Assembly: GCA_963921425.1 (NCBI GenBank)
Contig: OY992833.1
Span: 24,352,698-24,416,697, forward strand
DNA: 64,000 bases
From: Dryas octopetala
Lineage: Eukaryota; Streptophyta; Magnoliopsida; Rosales; Rosaceae
Direction: 5' to 3'
The number at the start of each line of letters is the position of its first letter. Within the stretch, counting starts at the first letter, position 1. Below the pieces are notes generated by a model. That model saw only the letters and a program-made list of their open reading frames with translations. It was not told the origin of the DNA and ran no database searches. Of the stretch, positions 1 through 12,459 are shown piece after piece. The translations under genes and the position numbers were made by a program.

Positions 1-197
1 TGGGGGTTGGCTGGGGAAGGAAGGGGAAAGGTTTCTTTTATTTTATGAAATTTTTTTATTTTAAGAACTTTTTTTATTCAAAAGTTTTAAAAAATATTAT
101 TATTTTAAAATTTTGGGAAAAAGACGAAAATATCCTTGCCACGTCAGCAGATAACGGTTTATTTGACAGAAAAACTAACGGAGGTATTATTTTGACA

Positions 198-370
198 GTA
201 ATACTAAATATCTCATATTTTTATACCATAATTTTATATCATTTTATGTGGCAACTTACATGGCATTCATACATTGGACACTAAAAAAAAAAAACTTTGT
301 TCAATAAAATAATGACACGTAAGATGGTATAAAAATATGATATAATAATGTGATAAATATAGCATTATTC
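198..370. mobile_element. MITE, about 173 bp, flanked by an 11-bp direct repeat
   Basis: The element is bounded by TTATTTTGACA at 187-197 and again at 371-381, a candidate target-site duplication. Its ends are imperfect inverted repeats (GTAATACTAAATAT at the left; GAATAATGCTATATTT reading in from the right), and the interior is AT-rich with no ORF. Related sequence occurs at 10,767-11,155, including the shared stretch around the word TTACATGGCATTCATACATT. The long duplication suggests a Mutator-type source, but the superfamily is inferred only. Confidence 0.6.
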
Positions 371-381
371 TTATTTTGACA

Positions 382-3300
382 CAAAATGAAAATTGAGGTA
401 CTTTTTTGCAAATTTTCAAAATTGGGGTATTAAATTGAAACAACATGTAAAATTGAGGTATTAAATTATAATTTGCTCTAAATTTGTTCTTAAACCAAAA
501 ACTAAAACTAAAAGCAAAGCAAATCTAGTAAGTAAATAGTAGTTATCTTGCCTCATTAAGCTAGCTAACCAAAAATTGAGTCCTAAAATAGCTAATTGGA
601 TGACTAATCTATTGGGGTGAGTTTTCAGCCACCTTTATAGATTTACACTACAGTTCGGAATAGACATAATTGATAAAAGGAAAAATACAAAAGAAAATAA
701 TTAGCATTCTTCTTAGTCAAAATGACTATAGATAAATTGATAAGTAAGTTATTAGAGATGCTCTTACATGTAAAATGGTAATCCTTCTTATGTGTTGGGA
801 TAGGTTGCTGCACTCTAAAAGTCCAGATTGACAAGGATATTTTTTGTATCAAATGTAGTCCTTTTGAATAACTTTTCTTTATAATTCTCCAAAATAGCAA
901 GAGATATGGACAAGTAAGTTGTTAGATACTTGCTCTTACATATAAGAAGTCATTCTTAAGTAAAGAGTCATTCATCTTTACATGTTAGGACACCCTATTG
1001 GATTGACAACAAATATCCTATGTAATTATTTTGGAATAATAATTTTTAAAAATTTATATAAATTTTCTTTAACTTATTAGTTATTACCAGAGTTTAACAA
1101 AAACTTCTTTTCTTGAAAAAAATGATGCCAAAAAAGTAAGCAAAGCCTTCTAAATTTATTAGCTGTCGCTTTCAATTACATGGGCCTTAGATGTACATGC
1201 ATATAATTTTCTTTGGCCTGAAACGTATATGCATAAAATGAATCATTGAATTTTATACCAAATTAGATTATTAAATTAGAAAAGGCCATCTATTATCATT
1301 CATGTATGATGAGGAAAATGTAGACGGAATTGCTCCCTCATTTTCTAGATGATTTTATAAGGATTTTGATATGTGATTCAAAAGGTTGTTCAGATTAGGA
1401 CCATATTATTTGTAATTCCACATTAATTTTGTAATGAATCATTGATTTCATAAAGAATTAGATTACACATAATATCAAAACTTTTTGGTAAATTTTTATA
1501 CTCCTTTCGTTTGATAAAAGTGACCAAAATTAAAAGAATTATCGGCATATTTAATGTATGATTGACTTCGTAAATCTTATTACCAAACTCTTCAACCAAT
1601 TTCACACAACAGAATATGTTCCATTAAAAATGCATACTAAACGTGTTTTTTTATTTTCTTTAGATTAGGTGAGTAGAAGGACCATTTTGTTTAAAGAAGC
1701 AAGCTCACTAAAAAGAACCTTTATAAGTGATGTGGTGGTAATTAATTAATAATATACAAAGGTTACGTGCGGGAGTTCGTTAGTTGTTGCCTTGTTGGAT
1801 TTAAAGTTAGTGGCTGCTGTCAGTATTCGCACGTCCTTGCAATTTATTATTTGTTTATGGCCAATACTAATCAAAGTAAGGTAAGTATTGATTAACTTTA
1901 ATTTTTATTTATAAAAAAAAAGTAGGTTAAGTAACTTGCCTCACAAGTTGTCTTTCCTCTCTTTTTTTTTTTTTTTTTTTTTCTTTAAATTATTATCTAA
2001 CAAAAACTCTACTTTTCTTGTTGTTGTTATCTTAAAAAAAGGTAAATGGAACTCAGCCAAAAAGTTAATCAACTAGCCTAGTCATCAAGATTCTGATATT
2101 TATCTTCTTTCTTATTCATTTTATAAAGATTATAAAGACTTCATAAATAGAGTAGATTCATAACATTTTCTTAAATATGTATGGGATCAAAATTTTGAAT
2201 GAAAATAAAAAAGTTAGTATCAACAAAAATGAGTAAACGTTGAAATGCCAGTAAATTTGTTAATAATAAGATGTACTCACAAAAACATTTAAAAACTATA
2301 GTAATATTAAAAGAAATTCCTTGAGAGAAAAAGTGTTTTTGCATGCTGTTGGAGCTTAGACAAATTTTCCTAGGAATTTAACACGCTTATGCATGAATGG
2401 GAAAGAAAAAAAGAAGAAGAAAAACATGGTTTTTTATTTTCCTGGTGACAAACATGGTTTTTTATTTTATTTACTAAGAAAAGTAGGTAAGGTGAGGTTA
2501 TCATATATGGATGGCAAGTGAGTGGTTAGAAATAAGAATCCTACCAGTCAGTCCAAAACTTATGATCTGTGATCCGATTATTGGCACAAGAAAATAAAAA
2601 GTTTTATGGTAAAGAGTAAAGACACATTTGACATATAAAAATATTCTTAAATGGGAAATTTGTTGTACACGTGTCTCAACAGGAATCACTTATGTTGGAG
2701 AGTCTAATTACCAACCATCCAAGGACTTGAAGTTTGGTATTTTGAAGCCATATTCTAACACGTGATTGGCTATCAGGGGTTCCCACTTTATCTGCCAATC
2801 TTCTTCTGGTTTGCCCAATCTCCCCACTCGCCACTGGCCAATCAAAATCGAACAGCATGGCAATGTTCTGGACATGTCAGTCTGTCGCATCAGCTTAAAA
2901 AGTACCACATGTGACATGGTCGGTCCACCTTTCTAGTTTCTTTACATTTGTAAAAAAATAAAATAAAAGATGCATATAGGTGTCCACAAGAAAAACTTCG
3001 ACAAGATATACAAAGTTTAAAGACCGGCTATAATGCGACACCGAACTGTATACAGTCAGATTTTAGTGACCCAAATTTAATAATTTATACCTTTTAAGAC
3101 AAAAAAAGTGAATTCTTCAAATTTAAAAGTAAAAAATGCTTTTAAGTGATGGATCGTAGAAATTCAACACGTGTTGCCCAAGTAAGGGATGCTTTTAGAA
3201 ATTCAACAGGTAAGAATTCTATTTCTAGCTAGACAAGATTGTGGATCCTAAGAATTTTTCTATTTTTTAAGATTAATAGGATTTTTCTTGTTAGTCGAAA

Positions 3301-3600
3301 AAGAAAGTGTCCTCATTATTTGATGCACACTGGATGGTCCATAATTGAGAGTGGGGTGGGTGGCGTGGCCTTACAGGCCAGAAGTCAACTTACCATCCAT
3401 TTCGTGCTTTCTAATGGGAATAAATGATTCATTTGTTGGTCAACCTGATCTAACTAACTAGAAAAGCAAAGAAGCCATAGTTTGCCACGAATGTTCACAT
3501 TATGTTTGGAAACCCACCTGAATCTTACTGTAAATCAATAAAGAATACCCTCTGATAAAAAAAACAAAACAAATTCAATCTAAAATTCCCACCTCGTCAG
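382..3600. other. Intergenic DNA, no gene seen
   Basis: AT-rich sequence with only short ORFs that resemble nothing I know. A poly-T tract lies near 1,962-1,982, and a short direct repeat (AACATGGTTTTTTATTTT) occurs twice at 2,423-2,475. Around 2,760-2,850 there are CCAAT-type boxes and a CACGTG word, but no TATA box plus ORF that would make a convincing promoter. Confidence 0.5.
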
Positions 3601-3730
3601 GCTGAAGAACATCTGTACAGTTACAGTTTTATCTGATAGTTTCAAGAAAACCCCACAAAAGAGTAAAAAATTTGAGCTTCCAACTTGACTTGTTACGCAG
3701 AAGAGTTGAGCTCGTAAGAAAGGTTGGTAT

Positions 3731-6700
3731 TTACTCACAGCAGATGGGCTGGTGCTCTTTCTGCAGCTTCTCCCAAAGGCACAACACTAACCTTGGGCTT
3801 TGGTAATGGGCGAGAATATAATTTGACTCACATCCAGCATTGTAAAACCTCTCATCGTTTTCATAATGCACTTCATGAGGGCTATACTTGAATTGTAGAA
3901 CCCATATGCCCATTGCAACATCCTCTAGTTTAAAAAGCTGAAAAGTCATAATACTAGAGGTCAATTTAGGAATGAGAAGATCATCAACTCACTGCCTGCT
4001 CAATTGTCTTTACACCCCATATTGTATTCCATGAACAGCCTTTTTTTCTTTTCTTTTTTATTTTGTTTTTCTTAAAAGAAATACAATGTTATCTTCTTTT
4101 CAAGTAAAGGAGACATGTTCTACAAAATTCATGCAGATTCTACAAAATGCATAAGCAAGTAATTTTACCTGGAGGTCCCTTTCCTGGTGGCCGTGGACAA
4201 TGAATTTGGCAATGTCCCGAGATATTATGTAACCCGGACCATGGGCCCATGGTGGGTATGAAGCATGTGGCCATTCCTGCACAAAAGAACACTCATCAAA
4301 ATCTAGTCAAAGTGCAATGAAGCAAATATTAACCGTAAGGAAAGAAATGGGATGTGAATACCTTTTCACCAATATACCATTTGCTGTCTTTCTCCCTATT
4401 GGGTGATGAATCAGAGGATATAAGACCATACAAAAGACCTTTGGTTGCCTTTCCCTTGAGGCTAGAGACAACCTCATCAATTCTAACAAAAGCATCATCA
4501 TCTGTTTTCATGATATATTTAGCAGGGAGGATTTTGGTCTGCATATTTAAGATAAAGATGATTGATAAGTTTTCTAACAATATTTATAGGAAACGAATAC
4601 TATGACAAAACGCAGTTATGGAATCATGGATAATTTGGTTTGCAGAGAGATATTTTGTATCAACATACACCAAATATGCAAATTGCAATAGTTTTCAAAC
4701 TGATCAGGCTGTAATAATCAAGAAATGGCATCAGTTGAATATCTCCGTATGCTTGAGCTTCTCGCCACAGCTCCAAATTGACTTGACTGTTCTTGTGCTG
4801 CAGGTTAGAAAAAATTGTTAAAATTTATTACCCGCCAAATTTTTTCTGAGCAAGCAATAGGTTAATGAATAGCACAACTAGAATGCATATCTTGGAGTCC
4901 AAGGAGTATGCTACATGGTGAGCTTGTTTCACTTCTTCAGGTTCATAATGTAAGAGTATTAGAAGGAAGGAAATGAGCAACAAGCGCTAAGCTTAGAAGT
5001 AGAAATAATTTTTCTTTTACCCCATTTCGATTATAGAAATTGTTGCTAAAAATTCAATTCAAATGAAATATAGACGACTTGTAAACAAAAGACCCCAAGT
5101 CTGCAATGTTTCACTTACAAGACCAATAAAAAATCGAACAGCCACATTCCCAGAACGTACAGCCTCGTATTGCATCCAAGTCCTCCTTAATGCCATTCTC
5201 CGCTCAAAATTATTTCCAGCAGAGAAAACCCCAACCAACATCAAAATTCTTTTCTTCAAAACGGGCGGAGCTTTGAGGTGCTCAACATCAACAACTAAAT
5301 CATGATCTTCGGAAACGGGCAAGCCTTTAGCTAAGGCGGATAACACATTCAAACCACCAGCCACTTTGACTTTGGTAACTGACCATGGTTCAAGTTTCTG
5401 CATAAGCAAAAAAGTAATGTAGGATGGGAGTATTCACTTTTACCAAAATGGAATGATCTTGAACAATAACAAACTTCGTACAGTAATCATTGTTCTAAGC
5501 AAATAAAAAAAATATCTTTGTACAGTAATCTGTTATTATCAATAAACTCATACCTTACCTCTCTATATGCAAAAGATGTTTCATGCCTTCCGTTTACGGT
5601 CATGTGGAATCCCTCAAAACCAACCCACAATGTGGCAGTAAATGGATTCCCTTCAACGAATGGGAAGTTACCACTTTCATAGGCACTTCCCCTGGAAAAA
5701 TTGGTCAATGTGTCACTACTAGGCTGACTCATATTTAGGTTTTCCTCCAAAGAACTTCTAACAATTTGTTCATTGCAAAGAACAAGTCCATCAACTGTCA
5801 AATTTGAAAAATCTATTAGCCTTATAGTTATAAGAACCCTTATTCAAATGTTAATTTTTTTATTAAAAAAAGGAAGCAAAATACAGTAAATAATCAAAGG
5901 ATTAGTATTGAGAAACAGTGTTGAAAAATTATACCATTTTGGACTAACACATAAGACAAAAAGTGTTCAAAAGGTAGTTATACACTTATACTAAAGTTTA
6001 TTTACATTTTTCATATAATGTTCTATTTCTGGCTCAAGTACGGATCTACTATATGATCATAAGCAAACAGCGTCAGGGTGCTAGCAAAAGAGTCGGATTT
6101 GCACTCCTCACAGTCTAAACTAAAATTTACCTTTCAGGTTGCTAGCAGACTTGTGAGAAGGACATCTTTCCTCTTTGCCCCAACCAAGTTCATTAGTCCA
6201 TATATTTTGAATTACAAATGGCTCCTCTGTCATGTTATCACCGGGCAGACTGACATTGTAATGCAAGATAATAGGAGGCTCAGGCTCTCCTGAAAGTTGG
6301 GAGCCTAGAAGTTCAATTTGAAAGCTTCTAAATCGCCCATCAGGAATGCCAACCAAAGAAATGGAAGAATCGTCAACGAGGCCGCAAGGGATTTCAAGAA
6401 CAATCCCATCTCTTGATGCTATCTTATCAAGTGTAGTAACAGAGAAAGGGCAATTCTTGTCTTGTTGACTGTCACTTTTGCTTAATTTGGAAGCTCTGTC
6501 CTTCTCAATTGTAGACAACAAGACTTTCCACGCAACGGAAGCCTCTTTAACACCTTGAGCTGTTTCAGGCAAAGCATCAGACCTGGAAAGTATGGGGCGC
6601 ATGTGAGTCCATACAAGCAAGGCCCCTGACCCTTCTTTGAAGATGCCATGCACCGCAAACAGATCACTGAGCCCATCAACGTCTATAAAATGGGGTTTCT

Positions 6701-6896
6701 TAGATGGCTCTACTTTTTTCACTTTTATCTCAGAAGACATAATAACAGACTCATTGGTTGGATTGTTTCCGAAGAACTCAGAAGCTGACTGCTTCGGAGG
6801 CTGCGTTGGTGGCTCGATTTTGACAACGCTGCAATAACGAAAAAACAATACCAAAGCAAGAGCAATGATCAACAAACCTCCAGACCACTTCTTCAT
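3731..6896 (-). CDS. Hydroxyproline O-galactosyltransferase (galectin domain + GT31), complete
   Basis: Seven exons: 6131-6896, 5559-5794, 5119-5397, 4669-4797, 4362-4538, 4169-4276, 3731-3937. They join in frame to 633 codons plus stop, normal for the GALT2-6 family. The family adds the first galactose to hydroxyproline of arabinogalactan proteins in the Golgi. The start chosen is MKKWSGG, followed directly by a type II membrane anchor (about residues 5-23); an in-frame ATG 11 codons upstream would bury that anchor. A galectin-type domain covers about residues 170-340, and a GT31 domain about 390-620, with the DxD-type triplet in KTDDDAF near residues 483-485 and the ending HQPICCE. The short N-terminus recalls Arabidopsis GALT3 (At3g06440), but I cannot settle the paralogue. 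All splice sites are GT-AG and no damage is seen. Confidence 0.93.
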
Positions 6897-7852
6897 TTTC
6901 GTTAAATGGTGAAGCTGATACTTATACACAGCCGCATAACTCCTTTTTGGCTCTTACGCGAGTAAGCATGTAACCCAGTTCGTGAACTGTCATCTTCCTT
7001 CACCTTCTTGCTCTGTTTGCATGCACAGTGACACATTGAATACTACTTTTCATTATTCAAGAGCCAAGACCCAGAAAATCAAATAGTAAATTTCAAAGGA
7101 AAAACTGCTCAAGCAAGCCCAATCTAATTGTTAAATTCTCAAAAACCAAAACCTAATAAAACAAGAAAGCTTATAGATTTTGAATCTTCCCAGTGAGGAT
7201 CTAGCTGTAGTGTCAATATCAACTAAGTTTCAACCAATGTATGAGTCAAACCTTAACAAAGCTTTCAAATATGGTCCTCCAGAACTTGAAAACCTCAAAT
7301 CTGATTCTGTGAATCAAAATCACCAAAAACTGAAGGTACCAAGTGAAATGGCAATCAAATCTACTAAGCAAAGCATGTATTCTTCTTCTATGGTTGAACT
7401 GTGAAAATCGATTTTGAGCTCCTGCGCAGTGCACAGTGCATCGCTGGTATTCACATATCGGGGAGCTCTCCTAATACGGCGTCGTATTATGCGGTTGTCT
7501 GTGCCTTGTCAGGTCACAGGTGGACGTGTTCGTCTCTGTATTTTCTTATTGAAGTGATTATGAGGTTGCCGAGTAATTATCAGTGTGGTCAACCGTCAAA
7601 TTTGTGAGAATTTAGTCATTTACTTGAATAAATCTTTTTTTTTTCTTTAATACTCACAAATTATTGTAACAAGATGCTTTGAATATTATTTGGTAAATAA
7701 AATTTAATTAATAAATATAGCAATGCTCTGCGTTTTTTTGGTGCGAAGCACCATATGCTGGTCATAAAATGTAATTAATTAATAATATGTTTTACCCTCT
7801 TTATTGGAAGTAAAGTAGTTGATTTTATTTTGTTGGAGATAAGTCGTTATCA
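6897..7852. other. Upstream region of the galactosyltransferase gene
   Basis: This stretch should contain the 5' UTR and promoter of the galactosyltransferase gene, which reads leftwards. I found no clear TATA box at a sensible distance. Several short ORFs on both strands (for example 7,180-7,434) have no family signature and are probably chance. Confidence 0.4.
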
Positions 7853-7860
7853 CCCCTCTA

Positions 7861-8378
7861 CAGTGGCGGATCTAGAACTCAACTCTTGTGGGGGCAAGAT
7901 TAAGAGGCAGCAGGGGCGGATGCGAGTGACTGAGCGAGCAGCGGAGCAGGGGGCGACGGGCGACGGCGAGGGAGCAGGGGCGACGGCGACAGGCGCGCAG
8001 CTGTGCAGGGGCGTCGGCGTGTCGCCTTCAGCAGTTCAGGCAAGCTGGGGCGATGGTCTGGTCTGGGTGATCGAGTTTCTTCATTTTTGTCATTGTGCGC
8101 AGAAGGTCTGGTCTGAATGCAACTGCAATCTTGCCCCTACCAACCATGGCCGTCGCCCCTGCTCCCTGCAAATCTGGCCATGGCCGTCGCCCCTACTCCC
8201 TGCTCCCTGCTTCCTCTGTTCTGGTTCTTCCTGCAAATCTGCAATCTTGCCCCTACCAGCCATGGCTGCCACCAACGCCCAAGCTTCATTCATGGGGTCA
8301 AGATTTTTCCTTAAGCTTAGCATTTCTGGGTTCATGGGGTCAAGTGACTCCATTGACCCCATTGTAGATCCGCCCCTG
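7861..8378. mobile_element. Non-autonomous hAT element with 8-bp target-site duplication
   Basis: The 518-bp element is flanked by CCCCTCTA at 7,853-7,860 and 8,379-8,386, a perfect 8-bp duplication as expected for hAT. The terminal inverted repeats are CAGTGGCGGATCTAGAA (left) and CAGGGGCGGATCTACAA (right, read inward), 15 of 17 matching. The interior is far richer in G+C than its surroundings and holds a long open frame, but the product resembles no transposase, so it must depend on a transposase made elsewhere. The perfect duplication suggests a fairly recent insertion. Confidence 0.9.
8125..8275. repeat. Imperfect tandem repeat inside the hAT element
   Basis: Variants of CAATCTTGCCCCTACCA-CCATGG and GGCCGTCGCCCCT-CTCCCTG recur two to three times over about 150 bp. 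The repetition keeps several frames open and explains the overlapping ORFs here, so they are not taken as genes. Confidence 0.6.
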
Positions 8379-8386
8379 CCCCTCTA

Positions 8387-9170
8387 AACAAAGAATTTGA
8401 TCAATAATTTTTGGGATGACTGTATTCCACTAAAATAATAAATATTCTCAGCATATAACTCCTACAAAGCCTTCAAAAGTAAAATTTTACATTCATGAAA
8501 AGAATAATAAATTAGAAACAAAAACAAATTCCTAGTAAATAAATGTTTTTTTCTGCAAAAATTAAAAGGAAGAGGGCACAATATGGGGTGTTGGGGAAGT
8601 GTTCTATTCGCCAGCGGCTTCAAACGATCATTATGATACTAAGGTAAATTTTATTACTGAAGCGCATAGGATTTGTAGCTCTAATGATTGTGAGCTAATG
8701 CGCCCTTTTTTATCTTTGGTGAAACATATATTTAGAGTACTGCTATTTTTACATCCATTTTTCTTTTACCACACACCCCTCTTCCTCATTTATTAAATTA
8801 CAATTCTAACCTCTAAGGCTCTAACCTAAATAATCATAATACCCTCATTACACATCCCAAACCACCCATCACCACCTCCACGTTCAGACCCACCCCGACC
8901 ATCATGTTCATTCTCTTCCGTCACAATAATTAAAAAGCATAATGAAATCAAAACACAAAGGATTGCAATTCCACTTTTACAAAGTCATGAACCAGTCAAA
9001 ATTAACCTGAATTTCCACAAATGCAAAATATCATAAATACAAACATAAAGGCAATAAGGTAAATATCAACTTCATATCCAAGGCCCAAGGGACATAGTTA
9101 TCAGTATCCAAAGGAAAGAGATCCATAAACAGTTACAACACAAACAAAATAGGTGTTCAGTTCCCCTAAT
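8387..9170. other. Intergenic DNA, no gene seen
   Basis: AT-rich stretch between the hAT element and the transposase relic. Only short ORFs are present, with no recognisable domain. Pyrimidine-rich sequence lies around 8,750-8,900. Confidence 0.4.
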
Positions 9171-9175
9171 GAAGT

Positions 9176-10368
9176 TCAAAAGTAGCAAACTTGTTGTCCA
9201 TGCCAATTCCAGTTTGCTGCTATAACTAAACTGATTCCCAAGCCTTCCAAAAGAGAAAGGGTAGGATACTTAGCACCTGCGGTTCTCCACCAAGTCAATG
9301 CAGTAAAATCCTGACTCCAAGGTAAGACAGGTTCTTCCAAATAGTAATCCAAGTCTGATTTCTTTGTAGGCTGATTACTCAATTTGATGAACTGCTGGTA
9401 GTCTTGCAACACAAGAAAAGTATGATTCACATGTCTAGGAGGAGCAGACTCCCCTTCTAAACCTGAATCAGAAGAAGATGAATCACTCATGAAGTTCTTT
9501 TTTTCAGGAAAAGAGACCACATATTCATCAAACAGATTCTATGTATTTCATCTTAAATCGAGGATCCAGTGCTGCAGCTATTGCCAACAGCAAGAACATG
9601 TCGTCCCAATACTTGTCAAACCTTTTCAACATGCCCTCAACTATTGTTCTAACAAAACTATCCGAGTAAGTGGACATTTGGGTCAGAAATTCACGAAACT
9701 CATGAAGGTGATAAAGATAGACATTAGCAGTTAGATGTTTTGTTTCAAATGATGCATTTGATACATCATATATGTTGTCTACAATTTTACAAACACCTTA
9801 CCACAGGGGTAATGATCTTCCAAATGAATACAACTCACGAACTTCGTCAATGATATTTTCAATCTTGTCAAATGCATCCTGCACCATTAGACTCATTATT
9901 TCCCCACAACAATACACACGAAACAGCTGACCACCAAGTTGGAGTTCCTTCTTTTCTTGGATGTGAGTTTTCACAAACTCAACCAATTCATGATAGCAAT
10001 AATCTTTAGTCATAGTAGTGAGTGTGCATATCTTGTTCTCAATTCCCCAATCTTTAAGTGACCTAAAAATGCCCCAATCTTCATCTTTCATGATGGAGAT
10101 CATCAGATGAACTCGAAACCGAAAGAGAACGGAAGAAAAGTACCCAATTTTTCATTTTCCAATTCTCATCAATAAAATGTGCGGAAAGGCACAAGTAATC
10201 ATCACAGAAAAGGGTATCATAATTTTCATACCTCAACATGTCCACCGAGAGGCTGCTCCGTCCATCAAAGTTTCCAAAGATTTCTTTAGTTTCCACTTTC
10301 CTTTGCTTATAGATTTTCATGCATTCACTTTCAGGACCCTCAGACATATCTAAGAAACACAAAATCAT
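9176..10368 (-). pseudogene. Decayed hAT (Ac / RICESLEEPER-like) transposase, copy 1
   Basis: Read from 10,368 leftwards, successive frames show hAT transposase landmarks in family order. First comes CLSAHFIDENWKMKNWVLFF, then a frame change near 10,110, then LKDWGIEN and ELQLGGQLFRVYCCGEIMSL. After a stop come FDKYWDDMFLLLAIAAALDP with DPRFKMKY, and finally the C-terminal dimerisation region (DLDYYLEEPVLPWSQDF, WWRTAGAKYPTLS). About 100 residues expected between the RVYCC block and the FDKYW block are missing, and there is no BED zinc finger. The frame change, stops and deletion make this a pseudogene. A shorter sister copy lies at 12,460-12,957 on the same strand. Confidence 0.85.
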
Positions 10369-10369
10369 T

Positions 10370-10766
10370 AGAAAAATGATATTGGCTTATAATCATGGAT
10401 ACCCAGTAACAATATAACCAAAAATCTTGCAATGAATTACTAAAAATGTAAACTTTCTTCACCCACAAACTGTGAACACAAAGCTAATGTAACGAATGAA
10501 AGAAAAATGACAAAATATACAAAATGATCAAACTGGTAAATAAAAGGAGGAATGAATAAGCAAGAAAAACACAGAATGACAGTACAAGTTAGAAGTAAAA
10601 AGTGTGTGATGGTTATTGTATTTGAAATATTTGTTTAGATAAACAATAAAGAAACAATCTTGGGTTGAAACCGAACCTCGTCTGGGATGAGTTGCTCTGG
10701 AGGAGTTATGCAAATATTATAATGAAATTTGGGGTTTTGTAGGAAGTGGAATAGACTGAGAGATAA
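10370..10766. other. 5' flank of transposase relic, copy 1
   Basis: Non-coding. The part at about 10,390-10,460 matches the flank of copy 2 at about 12,940-13,060 (shared words TATAATCATGGAT, AATCTTGCA and AAAAATG-AAACTTT). The two relics were therefore duplicated together with flanking DNA. Confidence 0.5.
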
Positions 10767-11155
10767 CAATAATGCTATACTTACCACATTTCTTACAGTA
10801 ATGCTACACTTACCACATTTTTATATCACAATTTCATACCATCTTACATGACATTCATACATTGGACACTAAAAATTAAAAAATAAAACCTAACAAAGAA
10901 AAAGAAAATATTCTTCCAGTAAAGTAATGACACATCAGATGGGATACAAATGTGGGAAAAAAAATATGGGACAACTAGCATTATTGCATTTCTTATACCA
11001 TCTCACGTGTCATTATTTTATTGGACAGAGTTCTTCTTTTTCTTTTTGGATTTTTATTTTTATTTTTTAGTATCCAATGTATGAATGCCATGTAAGTTGC
11101 CACATAAAGTGGTATAAAATTATGGTATAAAAATGTAGTATATCTAGCACTACTG
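10767..11155. mobile_element. Two adjacent MITE copies in opposite orientation
   Basis: Two fold-back copies of the family seen at 198-370 lie side by side and share the junction around ACTAGCATTATTGCATTTC (about 10,975-10,993). The left copy starts near 10,767 or 10,793 (the end itself looks duplicated) and carries TTACATGACATTCATACATT. The right copy carries the reverse complement of that word, ATGTATGAATGCCATGTAA, near 11,080-11,098. No coding capacity. Confidence 0.55.
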
Positions 11156-11262
11156 GAGAGATAAACAGAGTATGAGTTGCTTACTTGCTTACGGTACGTT
11201 ATGCTTCATTTGAGCGGGAAAGTGAGAAAGGACGGCATCAACACGTACACGTGGCTAGCTTA

Positions 11263-11380
11263 TTTGGGACTTTTCATTTTCTCGTTTTTATGTTGGGACT
11301 TTCACCTTCTCGATTTTTGTTGGGACTTTTGATCTTCTCGATTTTCTTTGGGAGTTGGGACTTATCATCTTCTCCTTTTT
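11263..11380. repeat. Minisatellite, about four units of 27-33 bp
   Basis: The unit is close to TTGGGACTTTT-ATCTTCTCGATTTT, repeated about four times with drift. A short ORF across it reflects the repeat and is not called a gene. Confidence 0.6.
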
Positions 11381-11642
11381 ATCTCTCTTAATTTTGTTGT
11401 ATTTCTTTTTTTTCTTCTATATTTTTTTTTTTCGGGACACCAAATTTTTTCTCTTTTAGAAAATAAATTTTAATTTTTCGTTAAAACATTCTTTTGACTT
11501 TTGCTTCATAATGATATGCTTGCATTTGTATCACATAATAAACTTGTTGGGAATGCGATTTACATTCCCATTTTAATTAGGAGAATATGAAAAGTGTTTG
11601 AGAATGTGATATAAAAGTTAATTATGACAAATGAGATAGTAA

Positions 11643-11963
11643 GGGGTGTCCCAACTTTAATTTCATTAGATTTTAAAAGTCCAATGAAATTTAGGTGTCC
11701 CCAACTTAGATTTCAATGAACTTTAGGTGTCCCCAACTCAGATTTCAATGTATTCCAATGAAATCCAGGTGTCCTCAAAAAGTCATGGATTTCATTAAGC
11801 GAAAGATTTTAATGGATTTGGATGGATTTAGATGGATTTAAATGCATTTTTTACACATAACAAATTTCATGAGAATTTCACCCAATTCCTTTGGATTTTG
11901 ATAAATTCTATGAATTTTAAAATCTATTAAACTCCTTTAAAATCTGAGTTGGGGACACCCTCC
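11643..11963. mobile_element. Tourist-like (PIF/Harbinger-type) MITE, TAA duplication
   Basis: A 321-bp element flanked by TAA at 11,640-11,642 and 11,964-11,966. The ends are inverted: GGGGTGTCCCAACTT on the left and GGAGGGTGTCCCCAACTC reading in from the right. Inside, a unit containing AGGTGTCCCCAACT-AGATTTC is repeated. The 3-bp TAA duplication is typical of Tourist elements, which are mobilised by PIF/Harbinger transposases. Its ends share only the GGG start with the full Harbinger element at 52,667-57,268, so that element is not shown to be its driver. Confidence 0.65.
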
Positions 11964-12459
11964 TAAGTCATCTAGTCATTCAAAATTAATATGAATTCAT
12001 TATAACTTTATAAAGAATAGGAATAGCAACCTTAAAGAGCTCAAGGGATTCTCTCCCTTATTTTATGAGTATTCCATGCCATGTAAAAGTTGACTCATTC
12101 TCAAAGTACGTACACCAAACATGAGAAAAAAATTTCATACCCATTTTCATCCCCACTTCTGCAAAACAAGCGCTGCCTTAAACATAAAAGTTCTCACATA
12201 GCTAGATTCAATAAACTTGCTCCAAAGAAATGGGATGCAAACCCACTTTTATTAAGAATGGGGAGTTTTATGCAATGGAAGACATTACCTCTCTTATTCT
12301 AGTCGATTCAAATATATGTGATCATGGTGTTTGTGAGGTTAGTACTCCTGAGGCATTGACAACCATAACGTGACAACACAACTTACCTTAGTCAAGCTCA
12401 AGGTCTGTAATCAAGTTTCAATTTCTATATGCTAAGGTTTCAAGACTACTTGTGCAATG

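Noticed and set aside
2676..2917. Overlapping minus-strand ORFs near CCAAT and CACGTG words
   Set aside because: No domain, short, and no clear TATA box or transcript structure.
6897..6929. Upstream in-frame ATG (MYKYQLHHLTK) for the galactosyltransferase
   Set aside because: Possible, but the following MKKW start gives the usual short cytosolic tail before the anchor; kept only as an alternative.
7830..8387. 185-codon plus-strand ORF and overlapping ORFs on both strands
   Set aside because: They lie within the GC-rich, internally repeated hAT element, begin outside it, and match no domain; openness comes from composition and repetition.
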